The notes under the pieces: model-generated
What the model saw: only the letters and a program-made list of their open reading frames with translations
Database searches by the model: none
What the model was told of the DNA's origin: nothing
Shown here: in pieces, positions 41,610 to 51,018 of the stretch
Layout of the letters: every line of letters starts with the position of its first letter
Position numbering within the stretch: the stretch's first letter is position 1
From: Stentor roeselii
Taxonomy: Eukaryota > Ciliophora > Heterotrichea > Heterotrichida > Stentoridae
DNA: 64,000 nt
NCBI GenBank assembly: GCA_006503475.1
Contig: RSEH01000084.1
Coordinates: 62,001 to 126,000 of the forward strand
Direction: 5' to 3'
Program-made: the position numbers and the translations under genes

Positions 41610-43922
41610 ATGCAAATTTCCCCTCTGGTCAGTAAGAATTTGAAACTTCTCTCCAGGAAAAACTATCTCCCTGTTGTTGTGCTGGTCTCTCCGCTGCTTC
41701 TTTTAATCAATATGCTCTTACTTCAAAGCATGGCTGATTCCGCACTCACTCAAGTAATCGACCCTGAACCTCAGGTTGAAAAAATTGGCCAGATGGGAAA
41801 TATCGAGACTATTAAAATCGGATTCACTCATGGAAGTGTCGAGTGGACTGACTTTGTCGTGAAAGACATGAAAAAACAGCTGATTAATGGAAAAATCGTT
41901 GAATTCCCTGAGTTGAATCAAACTGAGTTCCAGGATGAATTAAAAAAAGATCAGAAAAGTATCGGGATATGTTTTTGTACTGAAGAAATTAATATTGGGA
42001 ATAACACTGTACCTTGCGCTATTCCTGAAAGTGAAAGTGAGGCTTATATTTATGTGATTGTTTATAATTTCACGTATCCTAACCAGCTCTTTATTACTGA
42101 CTTCGTGCAAAATGAGGTACTTGCTGTTAAAATGATTGTAGATAACTCAATAGCTGCCTGGGTTAGCAGTTTTTTCGCTGTTTCCAATGCGAAACTAGAA
42201 GTAGAAATCCAGTCATTTCCTAGAATTGACAGATATTTCAGTAACTATAATATCGTAGCGACTGCTGGGGCTAGTTACTTAGTTCTGACGTCTTTTTTGT
42301 TATCAGCTCTTGCGATAGAAGAGATAATAAAAGAAAAGTCTCAATTTCTGAAAGTTTTTTTATCTCTTCATCAAGTTTCTCAATTTGACTACTGGGCATC
42401 TTGGATGGTACTTTTCCTTTGTATGTCCTTTCTCTGTGCTTTACAAGTGCCTTTATTCGGGAGTCTTCTCGGTTTTCAAGAATTTCTTCGAATTCCCTGG
42501 GTGCTTCAAATAATCCTATTCTTTTTAATCAACACCTCAGGAGTCTTATCAGGGTGTCTAGCGGCTGTTAGCATTAAAGACTTGAAACTAGGAAACACTT
42601 TATCCTTGTCTTTCGTGATAGTAGGTCTATGCATTCAATTTATAGTCTGTTCAAAAGGCGTGATTCAATATGTTCATTACCTTGACCAACCTTTCTGGGT
42701 AGCTCTTGTAAAAGTTTTGCTTTACCTTTACCCGCCGTTTAACTTCGCAAGTGTTTACTTCAAACTTTTCAATACCGCTGGAGTCCATTTCGAGCCTCAA
42801 CAGATGGCCTGGGTCGACGGGCGTGATGTGGCTTGGAAGGATTTATTCTTGTCTGAAACTGGAAAAAGCTGGGCTGGACGAGAATTTCACATGCCCGGGG
42901 TCTGGCTCAATCTTACTCTTTTACTTGCCTCGGCCTTTCTTTACCTTTTGATCTTAACTTATTTGGACATGGTCCTTCCACACAACAGGACTGATAGAAA
43001 AAAATGGAGCTTTTTTCTGAGGACTCAAGAATTACCTGAAGACTTTGAAAATGTTGAAGAACTTGCAGAAAGTCTCTTGAAGAATAAACTGGTACTTGTT
43101 GATATCGTGAAAAAATATAAACTTATCACTGCACTTGATGGTGTCTCGCTTATGCTTGATGATCATCAGGTTTTAGCTGTTGTTGGAGAAAATGGAGCTG
43201 GAAAATCTAGTCTTTTGAATATTCTTGCTGGTATTGATCAGCCTAGCTCTGGAAAAGTTGAATGCATCAGTAAAAGACTTTGTCCTCAAGAGAATGTCTT
43301 TTGGGATGTTTTGACTGTTCAGGAACATTTTGAACTTTTTCATCAGATTTATAGAGAAAAGGACTCGGGACTTTTGAGCATGGTAGGACTTGAAAATCAG
43401 AGAAATACACCTGCTGGGTGTCTTAGTGGAGGAATGAAAAGAAGACTTTCGCTTGCTTTGAGTGTCTTTGGGAACCCGGAAGTCTTGCTTTTAGATGAGC
43501 CTACTGCTGGACTTGATCCGATTATTAAAAGACAGGTTTGGAAAGTTGTGGATTCTCTTAGTCAGGGCCGGATATTGATCTTTACTACTCATTCAATGGA
43601 AGAAGTCAACATCTTGGCAGATTCCTGCTTATGGCTCAAGTCAGGGAAAATATTTCATTTTTCTCCATTGAGTGAATTAAAAAATACATTTGAAAGCCAA
43701 TATAAAGTTGAAATTAACTACAAATCCGACAATTTTCCTAATGAAATTCGCTCGGAATTTGGAGAAATCACTGAAAAATTGATATTTGAGTCAAATTCAA
43801 GGGCTTTAATTACTTTGGAAAAGAGCTCTATGATTCTCGAGAGACTCACTCATTTTTTGGATAAATCTTCATCAGTCAAAAGCTGGTCATTGACTAGATG
43901 CCTGGTAAATTTACATGGATAA
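41610..43922 (+). CDS. ABCA-type half ABC transporter
   Basis: 770 aa, one membrane domain followed by one nucleotide-binding domain, about half of a full ABCA protein. The first membrane helix is near the start (YLPVVVLVSPLLLLINMLLL), a large loop follows (~60-220), then about five to six helices and a C-terminal helix (WLNLTLLLASAFLYLLILTYL). The nucleotide-binding domain has Walker A GENGAGKSS, signature LSGGMKRRLSLA, Walker B VLLLDEPTAGLD and switch TTHSMEE, all intact. ABCA proteins move lipids or related substrates. Half molecules must pair; the partner is unknown. It starts 3 bp after the eIF2B-alpha stop codon. Confidence 0.9.
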   Translation: MQISPLVSKNLKLLSRKNYLPVVVLVSPLLLLINMLLLQSMADSALTQVIDPEPQVEKIGQMGNIETIKIGFTHGSVEWTDFVVKDMKKQLINGKIVEFPELNQTEFQDELKKDQKSIGICFCTEEINIGNNTVPCAIPESESEAYIYVIVYNFTYPNQLFITDFVQNEVLAVKMIVDNSIAAWVSSFFAVSNAKLEVEIQSFPRIDRYFSNYNIVATAGASYLVLTSFLLSALAIEEIIKEKSQFLKVFLSLHQVSQFDYWASWMVLFLCMSFLCALQVPLFGSLLGFQEFLRIPWVLQIILFFLINTSGVLSGCLAAVSIKDLKLGNTLSLSFVIVGLCIQFIVCSKGVIQYVHYLDQPFWVALVKVLLYLYPPFNFASVYFKLFNTAGVHFEPQQMAWVDGRDVAWKDLFLSETGKSWAGREFHMPGVWLNLTLLLASAFLYLLILTYLDMVLPHNRTDRKKWSFFLRTQELPEDFENVEELAESLLKNKLVLVDIVKKYKLITALDGVSLMLDDHQVLAVVGENGAGKSSLLNILAGIDQPSSGKVECISKRLCPQENVFWDVLTVQEHFELFHQIYREKDSGLLSMVGLENQRNTPAGCLSGGMKRRLSLALSVFGNPEVLLLDEPTAGLDPIIKRQVWKVVDSLSQGRILIFTTHSMEEVNILADSCLWLKSGKIFHFSPLSELKNTFESQYKVEINYKSDNFPNEIRSEFGEITEKLIFESNSRALITLEKSSMILERLTHFLDKSSSVKSWSLTRCLVNLHG

Positions 43923-43949
43923 GACCATTATTATGTTAACTAGCTAATA

Positions 43950-45083
43950 ATGGACTTAGACAAACTCTTAAATCAAGCAAGTTCTCAGCTGAAATCCTTG
44001 GACCCAATTACTCTTCATCACTTTTGTATGAGAAACCCTTCTTTAAGGCCGACAGCAACAGTCCAAGACCGTGAGTGCAGCTTAAAGTTCGGTCCAGAGC
44101 GTCGACTGAATCTGAACCCAGCAAGTTCCGAAGAGGACTCAGAGCCGGAGAGTGACTTCCCCAGCGTGAGCCAAGTGATTGAGAAGATCCTAGACACCGA
44201 ACACACAATCATAACAGTATTAAGCACCTAGGAAGAGCCCCCGTCAGTTCAGCATCATTCCCCAACTCTAATAATCTGCGGCCTTGACCCAAGAGTCCGT
44301 CCAGGGACGATAAGATCCTCAATCAATTCGATGGGCACGCATGTGCGAAAGGTATCTCTCGTGGAATTCAGTGAGAACCCGCCAATTCACTCAGCTTTAG
44401 TGATTTTCGACAGCATGGTCGCTGGTAACTCTTACTCAGCTAAAGAACTATACAGAAAACTGAGAAAATACGAAAAAGCGAATGTTTTAGGAAGTAAAGT
44501 TCATTTAATACCTGGCATGATTTTCGCTACTACTGTCAGATGGTTCACTTATCAGGTCTTGGACCCGAGCTTGAATTGGACGGCTGTTGTTTTAAGAGGA
44601 CTTGGATTGTTTAAGACTTCTAAAGATATACAGAAAAGACTTGGGAAATACTGCTTAAGGGTGGAAATTCCTAGAGTTATCAATAACTTGCTTTGTACTT
44701 TGGTTGTTGTACCTGGGGTTTTTGAGGGCAAGAAAATTATTGCTGGATTGAAAAATTTTGGATTGGCGGATTTTGCTGATTTTCATCCTTATTCTAGCTG
44801 TTTTAAAAACCCTGCTACTGTGCTTGGAGCGGTTTATAAAGAGTTTTCCCGGGTTGACTACCTTGCTGTTGTAGCTAATGATCGGGATAGCGGGTCTGAT
44901 GCGATATCATCCATCAGCTCGTCTGAGGAAGGAGAAATAACAACAGTTGAGGTAGTCAACCAAGCACCCGGTTACGAATTCATTGAGATACCTGGAGAGT
45001 ATATAACTAGGGATAGGGAAATTTGTTTTCATTCTGGAGTTTGCATTAAAACTTCATTTAATGCTAGATTAACAAACAATTAA
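43950..45083 (+). CDS. Unknown 372-aa protein, two exons
   Basis: Exons 43950-44216 and 44232-45083. Exon 1 (MDLDKLLNQASSQLKSLDP) encodes a polar, acidic N-terminus with SSEEDSEPESD. Exon 2 begins EEPPSVQHHSPTLIICGLDPRV and contains a moderately hydrophobic globular stretch (~130-310: SALVIFDSMVAGNSYSAKEL, VHLIPGMIFATTVRWFTYQVL, NWTAVVLRGLGLF, LLCTLVVVPGVFEG). An acidic Ser/Glu-rich tail segment (SSISSSEEGE) follows. No motif identifies a family. It begins 27 bp after the ABC transporter stop, and its stop is 11 bp from that of the convergent coiled-coil gene. Confidence 0.72.
44217..44231 (+). other. 15-nt intron of the 372-aa gene
   Basis: gtattaagcacctag, phase 0, in-frame TAG at its end if retained; A at position 10. 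It joins a frame with 33 further open codons before the next ATG. Confidence 0.85.
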
Positions 45084-45094
45084 GTCTAGTTCCG

Positions 45095-47029
45095 CTAACA
45101 AGGCTGAGGAGTCAAAGACCGATCATTTCTACTCGACGCAAAAGTGATCTCGTCAACATCACTGCGAGTCTTCAACGATTCCACCTGCATCGTGCTCAAC
45201 ATCCTAGAATACCCAGGCCCAGCCTTTAAAATCCTTTCAGAAGCGTCTCTCAAAGGCAACTTCCGCCAAGGTGAATGCCCAGCGATTCTTCCAGTAAGAG
45301 TTTCAAGTTTTTTCTCACAAGAAGCGCAAGACCATCCCTCTAAAGGTTTTTTCGCGAGCATCGCGTCATCTCCTTCTGGTTTCCCTCTACCTGACTCTAA
45401 GTTCTTGATAAGTCCTTCCAAGTATCGAAGCCCTCTGCGCATGTCGTTTTTTTCGGCGAATTGATGGAAAAACTTTTCATTTTGACTTTCTATTGTTTTT
45501 CTGAACTTCTCGTCGAGGAACTTCAGTGATTCTAGGTCTACTTTTGACTCGATTTTCTGTAAAATTTCAGATTTTTTCTCAATTTCTCTCTTTTTTAGCT
45601 CTTCGAAGGTGGAATTTAAGTTTTGACACATTTGCCAGAGTTTTTTCAACTCTTCCCAAAGATGACTTAAATCAAGTCCTGAAGGAATTTTTAGTCCTCT
45701 GATGATTTCTTCGAAACTCGAGACTTTTCTATTTATTGCACTGAGAATATTTGACTCCAGAGGCTTGGCAACAGGTGTAGAGGCTTCTTTCGAAGCAGCA
45801 GCTGACAAATTTTTGATTTTTTCTGATAATTCCGCAACATTTTTCGAGAGTAGTTCAAACTGGTCTTCACCTGCTTTAATAACAAGTTTTTGTTCAATTC
45901 TTCTAAGTTTCAAGGCAACTTCTTCGATATTTTCCGGATAAATTTTCACAAGATCTGAAAATTTTCTTTCAATTTCAGAGATTTTTCTTTCTAAAGTGCG
46001 AATCATGTTGATTTCACGAGAAGGGACAAGTGTTGCAGGGTCGTATTTATCTGAACCGCTTGCTAAAGTGATGACTAAAGATTTGATAGCGTCGAAGTCT
46101 TCCGTGTTCAGCTTGTTGGACATCTCGGCTTCTAAAGTTCTCAAGTTTCGAACGACTTGAATGATTTGGTCTCTGTTGCGAATGGTGAGCGGCTCACAAG
46201 AGTCCACGATTCCTTCAATGAACTTGTACATTGACTCCAGCTTTCCCACTCTTGCTTTTATTTCTTTTGAATCTGGAGGGGACTCGATTGCCTTTTCTAT
46301 TGTTTTTATTCGGTTAAAGAGCTCTTGAAGGTGAGGGGGAATGTTCGGGTTCGTCAGTTGGAAGGTCTCTGGGTTTTGAACTGGAGAAAGAGATTTATTT
46401 TTCGATGAATTTAAAAGTTTTTCACTGTCAGAAACTTCAGTTTTGATTTTCTGCTTTTTTGAGAAATATTTACGGTTTGGAGCACGATAACCAGGCTTTT
46501 CTGCATCTTCTGGACGGTGAAAGGATCGACTTTGGTCGTTTTCTAGGTCGTTTTTCAGTTTTTGGTTTTCATTTTCAAGTTTTTTCAGGTTTTCTTCGAA
46601 AGTTTGAAGTTTTTTTTCACTTGTTTCTTTGAAAGTTACCAGGTCTTGAATGAGTTTTCGAGAAGTGAGAACTGCTGAGTCATGCTCTGTCAACATGTTG
46701 AGGATGTAACGAAGAGTACTTACTGTATCACCTCGACTTTCAAGGTTTTGCTTCACGTCTTCAATGGTTTTGTTGGTTTTTTGAAGAGATCTTTCAAGCG
46801 TCATGATTTTCTGCTCGAGGTTTTCTTTGAAGGAGTGAAGGGTCAGGACTTCTGGAGCTATCACGTTTTGTTTGCTGAAAGCCATGCGAAGACCTTGCTC
46901 ATGACGTTTGAGAAGGTCCATGACAAATCGCATTATGTTTTGAAGCTTCTCGTATTGCACTGACATGCTTAACATTGTTTCTAAGTCTTCAGGAAATTTT
47001 ATTTCTTCAGCAAAGAACTCTTCGGACAT
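45095..47029 (-). CDS. Coiled-coil protein with C-terminal CxxC motif
   Basis: 644 aa. Residues ~20-540 are mostly helical with heptads (QNIMRFVMDLLKRHEQGL; LEENLKKLENENQKLKNDLE-like; LWEELKKLWQMCQNLNSTF) and a Ser/Pro/Lys linker at ~185-245. The last ~90 residues leave the coil and include GWSCASCEKKLETL followed by WRKLPLRDASERIL and GPGYSRML. The CxxC may be a half zinc site. The C-terminal block looks conserved and is reminiscent of ciliary DUF4795 proteins such as QRICH2, but I am not sure of that. A basal-body or axonemal role is a guess. Confidence 0.72.
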   Translation of the reverse strand: MSEEFFAEEIKFPEDLETMLSMSVQYEKLQNIMRFVMDLLKRHEQGLRMAFSKQNVIAPEVLTLHSFKENLEQKIMTLERSLQKTNKTIEDVKQNLESRGDTVSTLRYILNMLTEHDSAVLTSRKLIQDLVTFKETSEKKLQTFEENLKKLENENQKLKNDLENDQSRSFHRPEDAEKPGYRAPNRKYFSKKQKIKTEVSDSEKLLNSSKNKSLSPVQNPETFQLTNPNIPPHLQELFNRIKTIEKAIESPPDSKEIKARVGKLESMYKFIEGIVDSCEPLTIRNRDQIIQVVRNLRTLEAEMSNKLNTEDFDAIKSLVITLASGSDKYDPATLVPSREINMIRTLERKISEIERKFSDLVKIYPENIEEVALKLRRIEQKLVIKAGEDQFELLSKNVAELSEKIKNLSAAASKEASTPVAKPLESNILSAINRKVSSFEEIIRGLKIPSGLDLSHLWEELKKLWQMCQNLNSTFEELKKREIEKKSEILQKIESKVDLESLKFLDEKFRKTIESQNEKFFHQFAEKNDMRRGLRYLEGLIKNLESGRGKPEGDDAMLAKKPLEGWSCASCEKKLETLTGRIAGHSPWRKLPLRDASERILKAGPGYSRMLSTMQVESLKTRSDVDEITFASSRNDRSLTPQPC

Positions 47030-47201
47030 TTTGAGAATTGAATTATTTGAAGTGAATTTAAAGGATTATTCATTTGAGATAGTTTTTATTGAAGGAAGGA
47101 AAAGAAGAGGAAAAAAGGTTATTTTAGATTTTATTGGAGAAGGGAAAGGTTTTGTCATTGTCGTAGAGATATTTAGTCTGGATCACTTTGAGAGATTTGA
47201 C

Positions 47202-47274
47202 GGGGATCTAGCTCAAATGGTAGAGCGCTTGCTTAGCATGCAAGAGGCACTGGGATCGATGCCCAGGTTCTCCA
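47202..47274 (+). tRNA. trnA-AGC: tRNA-Ala (anticodon AGC)
   Basis: A 73-nt cloverleaf. D stem gctc/gagc with tagctcaaatggtagagcg, anticodon stem cttgc/gcaag with loop ttagcat (AGC), T stem ctggg/cccag with loop atcgatg, as in other eukaryotic tRNA-Ala. Acceptor ggggatc/gttctcc has one T-T mismatch at position 6:67 and one G-T wobble. Discriminator A, followed at once by a run of T residues, the RNA polymerase III terminator. The internal A and B boxes are intact. No intron. Confidence 0.95.
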
Positions 47275-47281
47275 TTTTTTT
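47275..47281 (+). terminator. Pol III terminator of tRNA-Ala
   Basis: A run of seven T residues directly after the discriminator base. Confidence 0.85.
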
Positions 47282-47555
47282 ATATTTAGGGAAAGTTGAT
47301 CCTTGATACATCTTTATCTGCATAAAATTGTTCAAGCGGTCAAATCTTGAGTTTTTACTTGAAAAAAGGATTTACCTTAAATAATTTGATTTTTAATCTA
47401 ATTGATTATCCTCAAAATCAACAACTAAAAGAAATCATGACAATTTTACTCTTGTATTGTTAGTTTTAATTAACTTGTATTTTTTTATCTTTATCTTGAA
47501 TCAGGCTTCAATCTTAACTATGTTTATTTAAAAATCACTTTATTATAAAAGATCA

Positions 47556-47915
47556 ATGGACAATTATGTTTTAACTGCGAGAGACTTCAAAGACATAAAA
47601 ACACCTAGAATGAGAAAAATGAACTCTTTGGCTGAAGGACTGAAGAAATCATCTCATTTACCCAAGATCCTAACACCTAGACAAAGTACTGATTTTCATC
47701 AAATCAGAAAAAAGTCAGTCCCGGACCTGGGCATCAGGTTAGCAGTGCTGGGTCCTTTACCTTCAATCAAAATTAAAACGAAAAACAAAGACAAGTTCGG
47801 AGAGTCTCCAATTTTAACAGTTCAGGATGAGCATGAACAAAATGATTTGGAGGTTGCTCAGGTCCTGACAATTTTGAGTAACAAACGGGTTTTTTCTTAT
47901 AGAAAGAGTAAATAA
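47556..47915 (+). CDS. Small basic protein, unknown
   Basis: 119 aa, basic, with no membrane segment. It has a Lys/Arg-rich N-terminal half (MRKMNSLAEGLKKSSHLPKIL) and the stretches IRLAVLGPLPSIKIKTKNK and EVAQVLTILSNKRVFSY. The start ATG is preceded by A-rich DNA. It is isolated, with no close neighbour on the same strand. Function unknown; coding status is likely but not certain given its size. Confidence 0.55.
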   Translation: MDNYVLTARDFKDIKTPRMRKMNSLAEGLKKSSHLPKILTPRQSTDFHQIRKKSVPDLGIRLAVLGPLPSIKIKTKNKDKFGESPILTVQDEHEQNDLEVAQVLTILSNKRVFSYRKSK

Positions 47916-48533
47916 TTATATTTTACACTAGTTTAGAGAAAATTTGACTTAGGCTAAAAAAACAGTAATTATCTGATTATCTTTAATAGTAGGGAGATTA
48001 TTAGAAATGGAGAATTAAGGAAAGTTACCTGATCAAGGATGAATATTTTAAATAAGTGAATGCTAAAAAATTATTTTTGTTTTGAGGAGAATTTAAATTT
48101 AAGTTCGAGGTTCTTGAATTGGTTAAGAAGAAATATTCTAGAATTTTCGCTAAATGATTAAAATTATCTGAGAAATTAACAGAAAGGATGATAATATTTG
48201 TTTGTTTCACAGGTAATTTTTTAAGTAAGATCCTATCTTATTACTATTTATATAATAATTAAATATGAACTAGTAGCTCAATCGTACTTTTGCTATTATT
48301 TCAAATACTAATCAAATTTTCATAAATTCGATAAAATTTCAATTCATCCCCCAATCAAAACTTGTCCCTGCGATGATTGAATCATCAAACCCCAAATTCA
48401 TCCAAAATAATCCGATTCTAAACATCCAAAAATCCAATCATACCAGGACTACATCAAATCAAAAGCAAAATAAACCATAATAAATAAAACAAGTCTCTAA
48501 ACCTTAACATTCTTCTACTTCTTCATATTTCTA
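47916..48533. other. Intergenic, G-poor towards right
   Basis: About 620 bp without a gene. The right part (~48300-48530) is rich in A and C and poor in G on the plus strand and continues that way into the calmodulin-like gene. No RNA gene or repeat seen. Confidence 0.5.
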
Positions 48534-48986
48534 ATGGAATCATCTCTAAGCCCATCCGAGCAAAAAGACTTAAGAGACGTGATCTCAATATACGGTTCGC
48601 CATCAACCCAAACAATTCCAACAAACATGCTAGGCCCAGCTTTACGTGCGATGAAATTAAACCCACAAGAAAAAGAACTAATAAAATACATAACCGAGCA
48701 CGACCGAGGCGGTTCAGGAACCCTTTCAAGATCACAGCTAATCACGATATACTTAAACAAAAAGCAAGAACCAGACACTCTTGACCAGCTTCTTCAAGCT
48801 TTTTCCTACTTAGACAAAGAAAAGTCAGGATATCTGAAAACCCCTGAATTCAAATATTACATGAGCAAACTTGGAGAGACTATGAATGAAGTCGACGTTG
48901 AAGACGTCCTTAAAACAACAGAATGTGACTTGCAGGGAAAAATTCCAATTGAAAAGTTCTCGAAAGCCTTACTGGGACTAAAGTGA
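48534..48986 (+). CDS. Calmodulin-like EF-hand protein
   Basis: 150 aa, the size of calmodulin or a myosin light chain, with the four-EF-hand layout. Loops: EF2 DRGGSGTLSRSQ and EF3 DKEKSGYLKTPE keep some liganding positions but are imperfect; EF1 (around YGSPSTQTIPTN) and EF4 (CDLQGKIPIEKF) lack most calcium ligands. The flanking helices match the family (LDQLLQAFSYLDKEKSGYL; FKYYMSKLGETMNEVDVEDVL). Weak or no calcium binding is expected, as in light chains. It probably binds an IQ-type partner. Its stop is 4 bp from that of the convergent gene. Confidence 0.8.
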   Translation: MESSLSPSEQKDLRDVISIYGSPSTQTIPTNMLGPALRAMKLNPQEKELIKYITEHDRGGSGTLSRSQLITIYLNKKQEPDTLDQLLQAFSYLDKEKSGYLKTPEFKYYMSKLGETMNEVDVEDVLKTTECDLQGKIPIEKFSKALLGLK

Positions 48987-48990
48987 TTAG

Positions 48991-49455
48991 CTAATAATTT
49001 TTCAGTAACTCGTCCACTGTGCATCGTGGAGACCTTTTCACCTCTTTACTGGGTGATAAGGGTGAAGGCTTCAGACTTGAAAAGTACTTGACGGAGCTGT
49101 GTGAAAGAATCTTCTGTCCTCTGCCCACTTGGTCTATAAATTTCACCCTTTTTGGCTTTTCAGGAAGAGGCTTTGGCCTTTTTAATGAACTTTTCAGTCC
49201 TGGTCTTTTTGTTTGAGGAAAAATCTCTGGTTTTTTTAAGGTTTTCAGGAAAATGTTCATGTCTGAGCTGGACTTGTGAATGTTTTTCGAGTCAGTCGGA
49301 GAGTTTTTTGAAATTTCAGGTTGTTTCAATTGCAGAAGAGGGCGAATTGCAGGGAATTTTTCTTGAAACTTGATACAAGAAGATGAGAAGTTGTTACTAA
49401 TACTTTTAACATTAGAAAATTCTTTACTTTTGCGAAGTATTTCTTTTTTTTTCAT
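48991..49455 (-). CDS. Basic disordered protein with RVxF PP1-docking motif
   Basis: 154 aa, rich in Lys, Ser and Pro, predicted disordered. Residues ~100-115 read KPLPEKPKRVKFIDQV, which contains RVKF preceded by basic residues. This is a textbook RVxF docking motif for protein phosphatase 1. Many PP1 regulators are small disordered proteins of this kind, so a PP1 regulatory role is plausible but rests on one short motif. No other domain is visible. Confidence 0.6.
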   Translation of the reverse strand: MKKKEILRKSKEFSNVKSISNNFSSSCIKFQEKFPAIRPLLQLKQPEISKNSPTDSKNIHKSSSDMNIFLKTLKKPEIFPQTKRPGLKSSLKRPKPLPEKPKRVKFIDQVGRGQKILSHSSVKYFSSLKPSPLSPSKEVKRSPRCTVDELLKNY

Positions 49456-49497
49456 TTATAAGAATCAAGTTCTTGATGTTTCAATTATTACTCATAA

Positions 49498-50880
49498 CTA
49501 TTTATTTTGTTTATCCAGAAGAGGAGCCATTTCATTTGATGGTTTTTCTTTTTTCCTCTTCTCAACTTCCGGTCCCATAAACTTGCTCATCAAGTAAACA
49601 GCAAGAATAAGAAAAAGGCCGCAAAGGTAAAACAGCCCGTTGATATTAAAAGGGTAAGGCATGTCCAAACTAATAACCCATCCGCATAAAAGTCCCATGA
49701 AACCATTTGCGATAGCCCTGAAGATAGCGACCCAGCTCTGACAGAATCCCATCGCCCGTCCAACCAGTTCATGACTCACAGTATTAGTCGCTGCGATGGA
49801 GATGACTGAAGTGAAAACAGTAGTAAAACTAATAAAAAAACCGATAAAACAAGAAAGCATCACCCACAGCAAAGCCTCTACCTTGCAATGACTGACAATC
49901 GGCATGAACAAAGTAATCGGCACCATCAAAGAAACCACCAACTGGCAGGTCTTCTTAACACCCAGAACTCTAGTCAAGTAAGGTGTGCAGAACAATGGGA
50001 AGAAAATAAGCACTACCCCTGCCATGCTATTCACATACCCAACCTGTTCCTCACTTTTCCACCCAAGGCCATTTTTCAACTCTGACAATTTGAACCATTG
50101 CGACATCAACATGCGAAATCCAAACTGAACAAGTGCGACAAATCCAAAGACCGTGATGACCATCATATAGTCCCTGTTCGTAAGCAGGTCCTTCATGGAT
50201 TCATGAGAGCATTTACTGGACTTTTTGTTAGGAACATAAAAAATGATGATGCTCAGAGCAAGCAAGGAGATCAAGGCGCTGCTTGGGAATTACTGAGCTG
50301 TTTGTGGCAGGAAGTAAGGATAATCATGAAAAAACTGGTAATCAAAAAGACTTGGAAACGTTTTGTAAGGGTGAGCCAGAAGCCCTCCCAACAAAGGACC
50401 GACAACTGCTGCTATGCCGTGGCCTGTGCCGAAGTAGCTGTAAAGTACTGCGATGTTACTGTCGTCGCTCACGTCTCGAAGCATCGCCTTGGTGATTGGA
50501 ACCGTCCCTCCGCATAAGCCCCCGATACTTCTGAAGACCACTGCTACCCAAAAGACCTGCGTCAGGCCTAAGCCGAGAGAGGAGATGATGACTCCGACTA
50601 GTACCAGAATGAGACTGTATTGACGGCCTATCTTGTCTGATACCCAACCCCATAAGAAACAACTGATGATCCCCATGAATCGGTGAAGACCTTCTAAAAG
50701 ACCTGAATAGTAAGATATTTCACTGTCGATTTGAAGTGGGTCGTGGTTGTGATTTGAATATTTTATGAAATCTTCCATCATCCAGGCTAGGTAAGTGGGA
50801 ATCATGTAGGCGATGCTGTGCTCTGATAAGATTAACAGTAACACTGCCATTCGGATTGACAGGGGAAGTGGAGTTGCCAT
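49498..50880 (-). CDS. Major facilitator superfamily transporter (DHA1/ZIFL-like)
   Basis: Exons 50880-50294 and 50278-49498, joined by a 15-nt intron, give 455 aa with about twelve membrane helices. MFS motif A is present after helix 2 (GWVSDKIGRQYSLI). The N-half has MATPLPLSIRMAVLLLILSEH, LLEGLHRFMGIISCFLWGW and RSIGGLCGGTVPITKAML. The C-half starts ALISLLALSIIIFYVP and includes VVSLMVPITLFMPI and GRAMGFCQSW. The layout resembles the drug:H+ antiporter 1 group and plant ZIFL transporters. Substrate unknown. Without splicing the protein would be cut after helix 5-6. Confidence 0.88.
50279..50293 (-). other. 15-nt intron of MFS gene
   Basis: Minus-strand gtaattcccaagcag, phase 2; retention gives CAG-TAA. 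A at position 10. It joins the two halves of the transporter. Confidence 0.92.
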
Positions 50881-51018
50881 TTATGAAATTAAAATTATTA
50901 GTTTCATAATTTTTTGAATTTTCTAGAAACTTTTTAAAGATTTACCTTGTCAAGACTTGGAATAAGGAAATCTTTGAATTAATCTTTGAGAAATAATGAT
51001 GGTCAATACAATAATTAC

